Positions 1 to 8,223 of a stretch of DNA of 33,751 nucleotides are shown piece by piece (within the stretch, counting starts at the first letter, position 1; each line of letters begins with the position of its first letter). The notes beneath the pieces were generated by a model. It made no database searches and was not told the origin of the DNA. It saw nothing but the letters and a program-made list of their open reading frames with translations. The position numbers and the translations under genes are program-made. The stretch is taken from contig JAAZCL010000026.1 of assembly GCA_012513315.1 (NCBI GenBank), positions 1 to 33,751 on the forward strand, given 5' to 3'. This stretch comes from Bacteroidales bacterium. Lineage in GTDB: Bacteria; Bacteroidota; Bacteroidia; Bacteroidales; Dysgonomonadaceae.

Positions 1-1
1 A

Positions 2-3000
2 CCAATTGACCTCTATCCTAACATCGACTTGAATATCGTGTCGGTTATGACCACCTACTCGGGTGCAGGAGCGCAGGATGTGGAAGCAAACGTTACACGC
101 CCGCTGGAGGATGTTCTTAATACTACGGAGAAGCTTAAGGAAATAACATCACAGTCGAGAGACGGGTTGTCTATGATTATGCTTGAGTTCGACTTCGGCA
201 CTGATATGAACGATGTAATGAACGATGTGCGAGATAAGGTGTCGCTGATATCTGGGTTTTTGCCCGATGGAACCGAAGACCCCATTATTCTGAAGTTCAG
301 CTCAGACATGATACCAGTTGTAGTGCTATCAGCAACAGCAGAAGAGAGCTCGGATGCATTATATAAAATACTTGATGAGCAAGTAGCTAACCCTTTGAAT
401 CGTATTTCGGGTGTTGGTACTGTTTCTGTGGGAGGGGCTCCAAAACGTGAGATTCAAATTAATGTGGTACCAGCAAGGCTAGAGGCATATAATATGTCGC
501 TTGAGCAAATTGCACAGGTAATTGCAGCTGAGAATGTGAACGTGCCTGCGGGTAACTTCGATATTGGTTCACAAACATACATGCTTAGGTTAGAAGGTGA
601 GTTCAAAAATAGTGCCGATCTCAATAATATTGTTGTTGGTAACAGTATGGGTCGCCCCGTATACTTGAGGGATGTTGCCACTGTAAGTGATACATTAGAA
701 TCTCGTATACAGGAAAACTATACAAACGGCAGACGAAGTGCAAGTATAATAGTACAGAAACAGTCGGGCGCAAACACCGTTGCCATTGCCGACGCTGTTA
801 TGGCAGAGTTACCTGTATTACAAAAAACTCTTCCGCCTGATATCAAGATAGAGAAGGTAATGGATACGTCAGACTATATTAAAACATCAATTAACAGCTT
901 GTTGGAAACAATATTGTTGGCTTTGATAATTGTGGGTATTATAGTTCTGTTTTTCCTTGGGAGGTGGCGCGCAACTATAATTATTATGGTTACCATTCCT
1001 ATCTCTCTTATTGGCTCGTTTATTTACCTATATATGACGGGGAATACAATAAATATTATATCACTCTCGGCACTCTCAATTACCATTGGTATGGTAGTGG
1101 ACGATGCTATTGTGGTACTCGAAAATATTACCTCTCATATAGAACGAGGTAGTAGGCCCAAGCAGGCGGCTGTATATGGAACCGAAGAGGTTTCACTTTC
1201 AGTAATTGCCTCAACATTAACAATTATTGCAGTGTTCTTTCCGATGACCATGGTTGGTGGATTTGCAGGTGTTATGTTTAAACAACTTGGATGGATGGTA
1301 ACTATTATCATATCTCTATCGTTGATTATTTCTCTTACGCTTACACCAATGATGAGTGCGCATATGATGCGTTCGAGCAAAAAAACAAAGGTTAATAATT
1401 TCGACAAGTGGTATAATAAGAGAATTCTACCACTACTTGATAGACTAGACAGAAATTATGGACTTCTTGTTAATTGGGTAGCCAGGAAAAGAAGAACTAC
1501 ATTCCTTGCCGTTGTTGTTGTTTTTATAATTAGCGTAATTATTAGTGTCTTTACTCTTAAAACAGGGTTTATGCCTGAGTCGGACAACAACAGTATAGCA
1601 CTTACAGTTGAAATGCCTACTGGAACACGTATGGAAGTTGCAAGAGAAGTGGGACATGAAATTGCTCAGGGCCTGAAGGATAAATATCCGGAGATTGATA
1701 TTATTTCATTTTCAGTTGGTACTGCAAGTGACGACGACACATGGTCAGCAATGCAGGATAATGCTCCAAATATTATGACTTACACCATGCGTCTTGTTGA
1801 GTCTAAGTATAGAAACAGAACTATTTTTGATATTTCTGATGAGATTCGCACAGATCTGGCGGCAATGCCTGAGCTTCATAGATTTCAGGTACAACCAGGA
1901 GGAGGTAATATGGGAATGGCGTCAGGAAACAACGTGTCAGTTGAAATATATGGTTATGATCTTGCAGAGACAGACCTTATTGCTGCCGACATAAATAGCA
2001 AGTTGGCCGAGGTTGATGGTTTGAGAGATATAGTAGTTTCTCGTAAGGACTACAGAATGGAATATCAGATTCAATTTGATCGTGAAAAGCTTGCGTTAAA
2101 CGGATTAAATATGGCTTCGGCCGCATCTGCTGTTAGAAACAGAATAAACGGTCTTGTAATGTCGCGCTATCGTGAAGATGGCGAGGAGTATAATATTCGT
2201 GTACGTTTTGAGGAGCAGTATCGTGAATCGATAGAGGATATTGAGAACATCCTGATTTATGCCCCAACCGGAGCGGGTGTTAGAGTTAGAGACCTTGGAA
2301 CGGTGGTGGAAACTTCTTCGCTTCCGCAGATCGATAGGCAAGATCGTGAACGTATTGTAACTGTTACCGGTACTATTTACGGCAGGGCACTTAGTGAAGT
2401 GGTAGAAGATGTGGATGCTATTCTTGCACAAACAGTAATTCCATCTGGTATTCAAATTGAAGTAGCAGGTACGCTTAAAGATCAGCAAGAGGCATTTGGG
2501 GAATTGGCATTGTTGCTTTTAATTGTATCTATATTGGTGTATATTGTGCTTGCATCTCAGTTTGAGTCGCTTACGTATCCTTTTATGATTATCCTAACTG
2601 TGCCGTTTGCATTTACGGGTGGACTTCTCTTACTGGCTATAATAGGTGAACCGCTTGGTCTAATGGGGTACGTGGGACTGATTATGCTTGTGGGTATGGT
2701 TGTGAAAAATGCTATTGTGCTTATCGACTATATCAACCTTAATCGTGAGAGAGGTTTATCTATTATTACGGCTGTTGTACATGGAGGACGCTCGAGGCTG
2801 AGACCAGTATTGATGACCACACTAACAACCATTTTAGGTATGATTCCACTTGCAATTGGCACTGGTCAGGGGTCTGAGATGTGGCGTGCACTTGGTATAG
2901 CTATTATTGGTGGTATGACATTCTCAACAATTATTACACTTATTCTCATACCTGCACTTTACTCTATGATGGCGGGTTATGGTGTGCGTCGTAAACGTAA

Positions 3001-3037
3001 AAAACACCATGAAGTGGTTGTGGTAAATGCTAACTAA
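2..3037 (+). CDS. RND-family efflux transporter, inner-membrane pump subunit (5' truncated by window edge)
   Basis: This is the pump subunit of a tripartite efflux system of the AcrB/HAE-1 type, which uses the proton gradient to export substrates across both membranes. The frame is already open at base 2, and its first residues, PIDLYPNIDLNIVSV, match the usual start of the first periplasmic loop. TM1 and roughly the first 40 residues are therefore missing, and the TTG at base 29 is not the true start. About 1011 residues are visible, close to a full family length of about 1050. TM4 carries the acidic pair in VVDDAIVVLEN (near base 1100), and TM10 carries the conserved lysine in VVKNAIVLIDY (near base 2705). 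Both are needed for proton relay. Two hydrophobic blocks flank two large periplasmic regions, and the C-terminus is basic. The membrane-fusion and TolC-like partners are expected upstream, outside the window. A PII-like gene follows after 28 bases. Substrate class is not evident; HAE-1 (organic compounds) fits better than heavy metals. Confidence 0.95.
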   Translation, partial: PIDLYPNIDLNIVSVMTTYSGAGAQDVEANVTRPLEDVLNTTEKLKEITSQSRDGLSMIMLEFDFGTDMNDVMNDVRDKVSLISGFLPDGTEDPIILKFSSDMIPVVVLSATAEESSDALYKILDEQVANPLNRISGVGTVSVGGAPKREIQINVVPARLEAYNMSLEQIAQVIAAENVNVPAGNFDIGSQTYMLRLEGEFKNSADLNNIVVGNSMGRPVYLRDVATVSDTLESRIQENYTNGRRSASIIVQKQSGANTVAIADAVMAELPVLQKTLPPDIKIEKVMDTSDYIKTSINSLLETILLALIIVGIIVLFFLGRWRATIIIMVTIPISLIGSFIYLYMTGNTINIISLSALSITIGMVVDDAIVVLENITSHIERGSRPKQAAVYGTEEVSLSVIASTLTIIAVFFPMTMVGGFAGVMFKQLGWMVTIIISLSLIISLTLTPMMSAHMMRSSKKTKVNNFDKWYNKRILPLLDRLDRNYGLLVNWVARKRRTTFLAVVVVFIISVIISVFTLKTGFMPESDNNSIALTVEMPTGTRMEVAREVGHEIAQGLKDKYPEIDIISFSVGTASDDDTWSAMQDNAPNIMTYTMRLVESKYRNRTIFDISDEIRTDLAAMPELHRFQVQPGGGNMGMASGNNVSVEIYGYDLAETDLIAADINSKLAEVDGLRDIVVSRKDYRMEYQIQFDREKLALNGLNMASAASAVRNRINGLVMSRYREDGEEYNIRVRFEEQYRESIEDIENILIYAPTGAGVRVRDLGTVVETSSLPQIDRQDRERIVTVTGTIYGRALSEVVEDVDAILAQTVIPSGIQIEVAGTLKDQQEAFGELALLLLIVSILVYIVLASQFESLTYPFMIILTVPFAFTGGLLLLAIIGEPLGLMGYVGLIMLVGMVVKNAIVLIDYINLNRERGLSIITAVVHGGRSRLRPVLMTTLTTILGMIPLAIGTGQGSEMWRALGIAIIGGMTFSTIITLILIPALYSMMAGYGVRRKRKKHHEVVVVNAN

Positions 3038-3065
3038 AAATGATAACTAAGAAAAAAAGATATTT

Positions 3066-3359
3066 ATGAAAGCAGTAATGATATTAATAGACCAGGCGCA
3101 CTACGATGAGATTGTAGGCGACCTGAGCTCACTAAATATACGTGGATTTACTTCTTGGAAAGAAGTGCACGGGAGAGGTAGTAAAACAGGTTTCCCACAC
3201 TACGGTTCGCATGCCTGGCCTTCGGTAAACAATGCAATCCTCACGATAGTTGAAGATGATAGAGTGCCACACTTATTGAAGTATCTTAAAGACCTCGATA
3301 ATGAGTCGCCCAACCTTGGCTTGCGTGCCTTTGTGTGGAATATTGAGGAGGCAATTTAA
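3066..3359 (+). CDS. PII-like small protein linked to RND pump
   Basis: A 97-residue soluble protein that resembles the PII / DUF3240-like superfamily of small ferredoxin-fold trimers. The pattern is an N-terminal strand MKAVMILID, a helix containing the YDEIVGDLSSL segment, a GRGSKTGF loop at the position of the PII T-loop, the strand AILTIVEDD followed by a helix, and a C-terminal strand ending LGLRAFVWNIEEAI. The canonical T-loop uridylylation tyrosine and the TGxxGDGKI motif of GlnB/GlnK are absent, so nitrogen signalling should not be assumed. It lies 28 bases after the RND pump gene and 10 bases before pncB, so it is probably co-transcribed with the pump. Similar small ferredoxin-fold proteins accompany metal RND pumps in proteobacteria, so a sensor or modulator of the efflux complex is a reasonable inference. 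The ligand is unknown. Confidence 0.75.
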   Translation: MKAVMILIDQAHYDEIVGDLSSLNIRGFTSWKEVHGRGSKTGFPHYGSHAWPSVNNAILTIVEDDRVPHLLKYLKDLDNESPNLGLRAFVWNIEEAI

Positions 3360-3369
3360 AATAACAGCT

Positions 3370-4545
3370 ATGCAAATTATAAAAAGTATTCTCGATACAG
3401 ATTTATATAAGTTTACCACAAGTTATGCATACTCTAAACTCTTCCCCAGAGCATTTGGGGAGTTTGAGTTTGTTGATAGGAGTAATGATAATTACCCGGA
3501 AGGATTTGACAAGCTGCTTAAAGATGAGTTAAACAAGATGTCGGAGTTGTCACTTACTATAGACGAAGAGAAATTTGTAAGGAAGAATATGCCATATTTA
3601 CCTCCTACATATATCGATTTCTTGAAAGGTTTTAGGTTTGATCCGTCTGAGCTTGAGATATGGATGAATAACGGAAAGTTGCATATAAAAGCAAGTGGAT
3701 TACTTTACAGAGTAACTCTTTGGGAAACTCCCATTCTGGCAACTGTTTCTGAGTTGTTTTTCAGGATTACCGGAAAGCATCCGGATAAAGAGTATATGGA
3801 GAATGCTGCTATTGAAAAGGCTGTGAAGATGAAAGAGCATGGTATTACTTTTTCTCTTTTTGGTATGAGAAGGAGGTTTAGTTTTGATGTGGAGGATAGG
3901 GTTACCGAACTGTTGAAGAAGCATGCTGGAGAGAGTCTTTATGGAACTAGTAATGTGTATATGGCATACAAGCATAATTTGAAGGTTTCGGGTACTCACC
4001 CTCATGAGTGGGTGCAGTTTCATGGATCAATTTATGGTTATAAAATGGCCAATTATATGTCGATGGAGGACTGGATAAATGTGTATGATGGCGATTTGGG
4101 TACGGTGCTTACGGACACCTATACAACTGATGTTTTCCTTCGTAATTTTAGTAAGAAGCATGCGTCACTGTTCACTAGTTTAAGGCATGATAGTGGAGAT
4201 CCGCTTGTGTTTGTCGATAAGGTTATAAAACGATATGAAGAGCTTAGAGTGGACTCAAAACTTAAGTATCTTGTATTTTCTGATAGTCTTAATGTTGATA
4301 AAGTAATACAGATAAAGGATTATTGCGGAGATCGTATTGGTGCAACTTTTGGTATTGGCACTAATTTAACCAATGATGTTGGTCATAATATCAAGAGTAT
4401 GAATATTGTAATGAAGCTCTTTAGGTGTAAGATGACTGCCAAAGAGGAGTGGCAAGAGTGTGTGAAGCTATCGGATGTGGAAGGTAAGCACACCGGAAGT
4501 GAAAGGGAGATTGCTCTTGTGAAGGAGACTTTAGGACTTAGCTAG
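3370..4545 (+). CDS. pncB: Nicotinate phosphoribosyltransferase
   Basis: Catalyses nicotinate + PRPP + ATP to nicotinate mononucleotide, the entry step of the Preiss-Handler NAD salvage route, in the cytoplasm. The start is the ATG at 3370 (MQIIKSILDTDLYKFTTSYA); the frame is open further upstream, but that part overlaps the preceding gene. The 391-residue length is normal for the PncB family. The DTDLYKFT motif at the N-terminus is typical, and GTHPHEW places the conserved phospho-accepting histidine at about His212 (E. coli GTxAHEW). The C-terminal SLRHDSGDP and VFSDSLNVDK segments form the PRPP/phosphate site. The gene is 10 bases after the PII-like gene. Its stop codon overlaps the stop codon of the convergent M23 peptidase gene by 4 bases, so no terminator fits between them. 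Confidence 0.96.
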   Translation: MQIIKSILDTDLYKFTTSYAYSKLFPRAFGEFEFVDRSNDNYPEGFDKLLKDELNKMSELSLTIDEEKFVRKNMPYLPPTYIDFLKGFRFDPSELEIWMNNGKLHIKASGLLYRVTLWETPILATVSELFFRITGKHPDKEYMENAAIEKAVKMKEHGITFSLFGMRRRFSFDVEDRVTELLKKHAGESLYGTSNVYMAYKHNLKVSGTHPHEWVQFHGSIYGYKMANYMSMEDWINVYDGDLGTVLTDTYTTDVFLRNFSKKHASLFTSLRHDSGDPLVFVDKVIKRYEELRVDSKLKYLVFSDSLNVDKVIQIKDYCGDRIGATFGIGTNLTNDVGHNIKSMNIVMKLFRCKMTAKEEWQECVKLSDVEGKHTGSEREIALVKETLGLS

Positions 4546-6239
4546 TAGTTAAACGTATAACTATACCTGCTGCTGTTTCCTGCACCATCTGTGGCGGTGA
4601 AAATGAGTGTTTGCTTTTCTCCTTTTGACAATCGTTCATCATCAAATTGATAAGTATATATTGTTGATTTTGAGTCGTGTGTAAACAGTACAAACTCACC
4701 ATTAATCTCTCCTCTGAATGATGAAATTCCACTTAGGTTATCAGAAAGCCTTACTCGTATTCTTTTTTGACTTGCCCAATTCTCAGGAGCAAGTGGTGTT
4801 ATTGTGGGAGCAACTTTATCGGCTGTAATAGCATATTTATCGCCCAGCTCTCTAACAGATAGTGACAGTCCACCTTGGTTGTATTCTCCTCCTACCCAGC
4901 TTTCAGAACCATTGCTGTTGATTCTTACAACGCCATAGTTGTTTCTGTTTTGCAATGTATCTGTGTTTATTTTAATCCAAACATTGGCGCTGTTGTGTAG
5001 TGGAATGGGACTATCATTTATTTGATGAACATCGGAGAAGTATTTGCTGTTATGTGTTTTATCATACTCGAAGCAGAAATTAGAATATAAGTTGCCTCTT
5101 GGGATTGAAAGAGTGAAGCCCCTATCTATAAATGAGTTGTTAAGGTTCCACGTCATGAAGTTGTCACATTCTGCTGGAGTGGGTATTGCTTGCTTAACAC
5201 CATTTACTTTGAAATTATATTTTAGCGTGTTGCCATAGTGATCTTCTAACTCATATCTTAAGTTATATACCCTTTCTTCATTAATATCGATAAATCCATT
5301 ATTTACGGAATCATAAAATGGTAAGGTGTTGCCTGGTTCTATAAAAGATTTCATATAAAAGGAGCGTTGTAGTTTCCAGTCCTCAAAATCTACAAATGAA
5401 TTTAGCATTCGTGTTTTATCGAAGGGATATCTTCTTATAGTGCTACTAAACACTTGTGTTTCATCTACAATGAGGCGTATGTGCTTAACTCCATATATGT
5501 TACTCTGACCATTCATGCGGTCGTATGCTTTCACTCCAACACCTATTCTGCCCCATGCATTTAAGGTTCTGCCAAGTGCAAGTGGATTGCCGTTGCCATC
5601 CTTGCTTATATTTATTCTTGTTGGATTATTGCTGCCATTTAATATGCCTTTGCCCGATTTTGGATAAAAGGCAATACCCCTTAAGTCGGGTTTTTGAGTA
5701 TCGCTAATTGGCGATAAAAATTCTAGTGCATCAAGTGGATGCTCACTTCTGGTATCTCTTATTTCGAAATGTAAGTGTGGCCCACCAGAGCTGCCGGTAT
5801 TGCCACTTAGCGCTATTTGTTCTCCACGTTTTACTGGAAGTGTACCTTCGCCAGGAAAGAGATTTACATTGAATCTCTCTTGTTCATATTGCTTCTCTTT
5901 AACCCAGTTGGCTATTTCTTTTGAGAAGCTGTTGAGGTGCGCGTATACACTGGTGTGACCGGTGGAAGGGTGTGTAACATAGAGTGCAAGTCCGTAACCT
6001 CCCGGCGCTACGCTTATTCTGGATACGTATCCATCTTCTATTGATACTATTGGTTTGTTTACCGCTTGCTGGGTTTTAAAATCGATTCCTGAGTGAAAAT
6101 GATTGCTCCGGAGTTCTCCAAACCCACCGCTAAGGGCAGGGGGTACGTTAACAGGATATCTATATGTTTGAGTATATGATGTTAAGGTTGAAAATATATG
6201 TAGTGTTATAAGCAGAAGTGGCAGTTTCAATAGTTTCAT
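4542..6239 (-). CDS. Secreted M23 family (LytM-type) metallopeptidase
   Basis: A 565-residue exported zinc peptidase, probably a cell-wall endopeptidase or a LytM-type regulator. An N-terminal signal peptide (basic MKLLK, then a hydrophobic stretch to about residue 20) precedes the peptidase domain at about residues 30-165. The zinc ligands are all present: His49 and Asp53 in HSGIDF, and His157 in GPHLHFEIRD, with His101 and His155 as the catalytic pair. It should therefore be an active enzyme, unlike degenerate LytM factors. The remaining 400 residues are rich in beta structure and contain Ig-like segments (DKVAPTITPL; LSDNLSGISSFRGEING), a common Bacteroidota arrangement. The gene follows coaBC by 32 bases on the same strand and is probably co-transcribed with it. 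No separate promoter was seen. The 3' end overlaps pncB. Confidence 0.9.
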   Translation of the reverse strand: MKLLKLPLLLITLHIFSTLTSYTQTYRYPVNVPPALSGGFGELRSNHFHSGIDFKTQQAVNKPIVSIEDGYVSRISVAPGGYGLALYVTHPSTGHTSVYAHLNSFSKEIANWVKEKQYEQERFNVNLFPGEGTLPVKRGEQIALSGNTGSSGGPHLHFEIRDTRSEHPLDALEFLSPISDTQKPDLRGIAFYPKSGKGILNGSNNPTRINISKDGNGNPLALGRTLNAWGRIGVGVKAYDRMNGQSNIYGVKHIRLIVDETQVFSSTIRRYPFDKTRMLNSFVDFEDWKLQRSFYMKSFIEPGNTLPFYDSVNNGFIDINEERVYNLRYELEDHYGNTLKYNFKVNGVKQAIPTPAECDNFMTWNLNNSFIDRGFTLSIPRGNLYSNFCFEYDKTHNSKYFSDVHQINDSPIPLHNSANVWIKINTDTLQNRNNYGVVRINSNGSESWVGGEYNQGGLSLSVRELGDKYAITADKVAPTITPLAPENWASQKRIRVRLSDNLSGISSFRGEINGEFVLFTHDSKSTIYTYQFDDERLSKGEKQTLIFTATDGAGNSSRYSYTFNY

Positions 6240-6271
6240 TATAAGTGGTTTTGTCAGTTTAATGCTTTTGT

Positions 6272-7618
6272 CTATCCCGATTTGTTGGGGTTATTAATAT
6301 CGGTTTTAACTGTTTTGTTGAATAATGTAGTGTTAATAATATCCTTGGCTACTTCAAACTTCGACTTTAAGCTAAATGTGGTTTTATCGCCCTGATTTGA
6401 TATTATTGTTATTTTGTTTGTGTCTAAACCAAACCCTGCACCGGCATCGTTTAGACTATTAAGTACGATATAGTTGAAGTTTTTCTTTTCAATCTTCTTT
6501 ATTGCATTATTCTCTTCGTCGTTGGTTTCAAGAGCAAAGCCAACTATTATTTGATTGTCTTTTTTTATTTTTCCTAAAGCAGCAGCTATATCGGGGTTGG
6601 GAGTTAGTTTTATTGTTATATCCTCATTATCATTGCGTTTAATCTTGGTGTCTTCCTGTTGTGTTGGACGATAATCTGCAACCGCAGCCGATAATATTGC
6701 AACATCCATTTGGGGGAAAGCACTAATTGAAGCGCTATACATTTCGTTTGCAGACTCCACATCAATCCTTTTTATGTTTGGATGAGTTATGTTTAATGCT
6801 GTTGGTCCTGTTACAAGTATAACTTCAGCTCCTCGATTTGCACACTCTTCGGCAATGGCAAAGCCCATCTTTCCTGATGAGTAGTTTCCTATAAACCTTA
6901 CAGGGTCTATCTTTTCATAGGTGGGACCGGCTGTGATCAGTACTTTTTTTTTAAGCAGGTTTTTTTCAGATACATTTTGATACTGCTCTGTTATAGTTTT
7001 ACCCTTTTCTATTACAGTTTGACTCCACTCCGTATTTGTTTGATCCTGCTCGGTGTTTGTTAGTTCTAGTTCTGCTTTAAAGTAAGCCTCGAGTATCTTT
7101 ACAATATTCTCTGGTTCTTCCATACGTCCTTTTCCCTCTAGATGACTTGCCAGTTCGCCTACACCAGGGTCGATAATAATTACTCCATCACTTTGCAATT
7201 GTTTGATATTGCGTTGTGTGGTTACATGCTTAAACATGTCTAAATCCATTGCAGGAGCAACAAAAACAGGTGCTTTCATTGAAAGATATGTTGTAATTAA
7301 CATATTGTCTGCTATCCCGCTTACCATCTTGCCAAGTGTTGATGCTGTTGCAGGTGCTATAAGCATTATGTCTGCCCAGAGGCCAAGGTCTACGTGACTG
7401 TGCCATGTGCCATCACCGGTAGCAAAGAATTCATTTATTACTGGTCTTCCAGATAGAGCAGAGAGTGTAACGGGTGTTATAAATTCCTTTCCTGCAGCAG
7501 TTATTACTATCTGCACTTCGGCGCCTTTTTTAATCAAAAGACGTGTAAGTATAGCCGACTTATATGCTGCTATACTGCCGGTAATACCTAAAACGATATG
7601 TTTTCCTTTTAACGACAT
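6272..7618 (-). CDS. coaBC: Bifunctional phosphopantothenoylcysteine decarboxylase / phosphopantothenate-cysteine ligase
   Basis: Performs two successive steps of coenzyme A synthesis: CTP-dependent coupling of cysteine to 4'-phosphopantothenate (CoaB), then FMN-dependent decarboxylation (CoaC). Residues 1-185 are the CoaC flavoprotein domain, with VLGITGSIAAYK, the active-site His in HSHVDLGLWADIMLIAPATA, and the APAM motif. Residues about 222-448 are CoaB, with ITAGPTYEKIDPVRFIGNYSSGKMG, SAAVADYRP and the KIKR lysine. Two oddities are visible. First, the CoaC substrate-clamp motif, LACG in the E. coli enzyme, reads ELASH here, so the usual cysteine is a serine; I believe Ser is common in Bacteroidota CoaBC. 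Second, the inter-domain linker holds five degenerate seven-residue repeats (see the repeat entry). Length is 448, slightly above the usual 400 or so because of this linker. ATG start at 7618. Confidence 0.96.
   Translation of the reverse strand: MSLKGKHIVLGITGSIAAYKSAILTRLLIKKGAEVQIVITAAGKEFITPVTLSALSGRPVINEFFATGDGTWHSHVDLGLWADIMLIAPATASTLGKMVSGIADNMLITTYLSMKAPVFVAPAMDLDMFKHVTTQRNIKQLQSDGVIIIDPGVGELASHLEGKGRMEEPENIVKILEAYFKAELELTNTEQDQTNTEWSQTVIEKGKTITEQYQNVSEKNLLKKKVLITAGPTYEKIDPVRFIGNYSSGKMGFAIAEECANRGAEVILVTGPTALNITHPNIKRIDVESANEMYSASISAFPQMDVAILSAAVADYRPTQQEDTKIKRNDNEDITIKLTPNPDIAAALGKIKKDNQIIVGFALETNDEENNAIKKIEKKNFNYIVLNSLNDAGAGFGLDTNKITIISNQGDKTTFSLKSKFEVAKDIINTTLFNKTVKTDINNPNKSG
6977..7060 (-). 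repeat. In-frame 21-bp tandem repeats in coaBC linker
   Basis: Residues 187-214 of CoaBC read TNTEQDQ, TNTEWSQ, TVIEKGK, TITEQYQ, and a fifth partial unit NVSEKNL follows. Each unit is seven codons (21 bp) long. The array lies exactly between the CoaC and CoaB domains, where it can vary without hurting either active site. Confidence 0.85.
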
Positions 7619-7637
7619 ATGTTGATTTTTACTATTA

Positions 7638-7645
7638 CAAACTTA
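7638..7645 (-). promoter_or_regulatory. Candidate -7 element for coaBC
   Basis: On the minus strand this reads TAAGTTTG, matching the Bacteroidota TAnnTTTG -7 consensus, about 20 bases before the coaBC start codon. A clear TTG/TTTG -33 partner is not evident. Two direct copies of TATGAACAT (7660-7668 and 7679-7687, 19 bases apart) lie where a regulator or the -33 contact would be. Confidence 0.45.
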
Positions 7646-7787
7646 CATAAAATTATGATTATGAACATAACTATTATTTATGAACATTCCAAAATGATGT
7701 ATACAATATAGTGGTGTGTTAACTAATGGTAATCAGGCAGTCTCAGGCATCCAAATAAGTTAAATAATGGTAAATTCAATACTTCCT

Positions 7788-7814
7788 ATGGTACTTTGCA
7801 TTGCATAATACCAT
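7788..7814 (+). promoter_or_regulatory. Imperfect palindrome, candidate PadR operator
   Basis: Half-sites ATGGTACTTTGC (7788-7799) and GCATAATACCAT (7803-7814) are inverted copies matching at 10 of 12 positions around a 3-base centre. The palindrome covers the -33 element of the padR promoter, so a bound dimer would block RNA polymerase. Two further single ATGGTA half-motifs lie upstream at 7726-7731 and 7767-7772. PadR-family repressors typically bind palindromes in their own promoter. Confidence 0.6.
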
Positions 7815-7830
7815 GCTTACTGTATATTTG
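7801..7830 (+). promoter_or_regulatory. Promoter of padR-pspC pair
   Basis: TTG at 7801-7803 and TATATTTG at 7823-7830 are separated by 19 bases, matching the Bacteroidota -33/-7 pattern. Transcription would start near 7836, about 40 bases before the padR start codon. The -33 side lies inside the palindrome at 7788-7814. Confidence 0.65.
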
Positions 7831-7876
7831 TATCGTGATGTTATTTTATAACTGTTTTTACTAATAGTAAAAGAAA

Positions 7877-8215
7877 ATGAATATAGAGAATACGCAGAGC
7901 CAAATGCGAAAAGGGGTACTGGAATATTGTATTCTTTCCATAATTAAAAAAGGTGAAGCATATCCTGGTGATATTATTGAAGAAATGAGAGGCGCCGGTT
8001 TAACTCTTCTGGAAGGAACACTTTATCCACTTCTTAATCGACTTAAAAATGCGGGTGTGCTTACCTATCAATGGGTTGAGAGCTCATCGGGACCTCCTCG
8101 CAAGTATTTTAGACTTACAGATAAGGGTAGGGATTTCTATGAACTCTTGGGAACTACATGGGATGAATTGGCAACGGGGGTAAACTTTTTGATTAAATCT
8201 GATAATTCCAAATAA
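7877..8215 (+). CDS. PadR family transcriptional repressor
   Basis: A 112-residue winged-helix regulator. The short PadR form is clear: MRKGVLEYCILSIIKKGEAY at the start, the recognition region LLEGTLYPLLNRLKNAGVL, the wing with SSSGPPRKYFRLTDKGR, and a short C-terminal helix. It has no separate ligand domain, so effectors would bind at the dimer interface, as known for small PadR proteins. It lies 8 bases before a PspC-domain membrane protein. This pairing recurs in Bacteroidota and suggests an envelope-stress or membrane-sensing circuit in which PadR controls the pair. The palindrome over its promoter supports autoregulation (inferred). The inducing signal is unknown. Confidence 0.93.
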   Translation: MNIENTQSQMRKGVLEYCILSIIKKGEAYPGDIIEEMRGAGLTLLEGTLYPLLNRLKNAGVLTYQWVESSSGPPRKYFRLTDKGRDFYELLGTTWDELATGVNFLIKSDNSK

Positions 8216-8223
8216 CATAAACA

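Noticed and set aside
2105-2488. A 127-codon ORF antisense to the RND pump gene
   Set aside because: Shadow of a strongly conserved coding frame; no start context and no recognisable motif.
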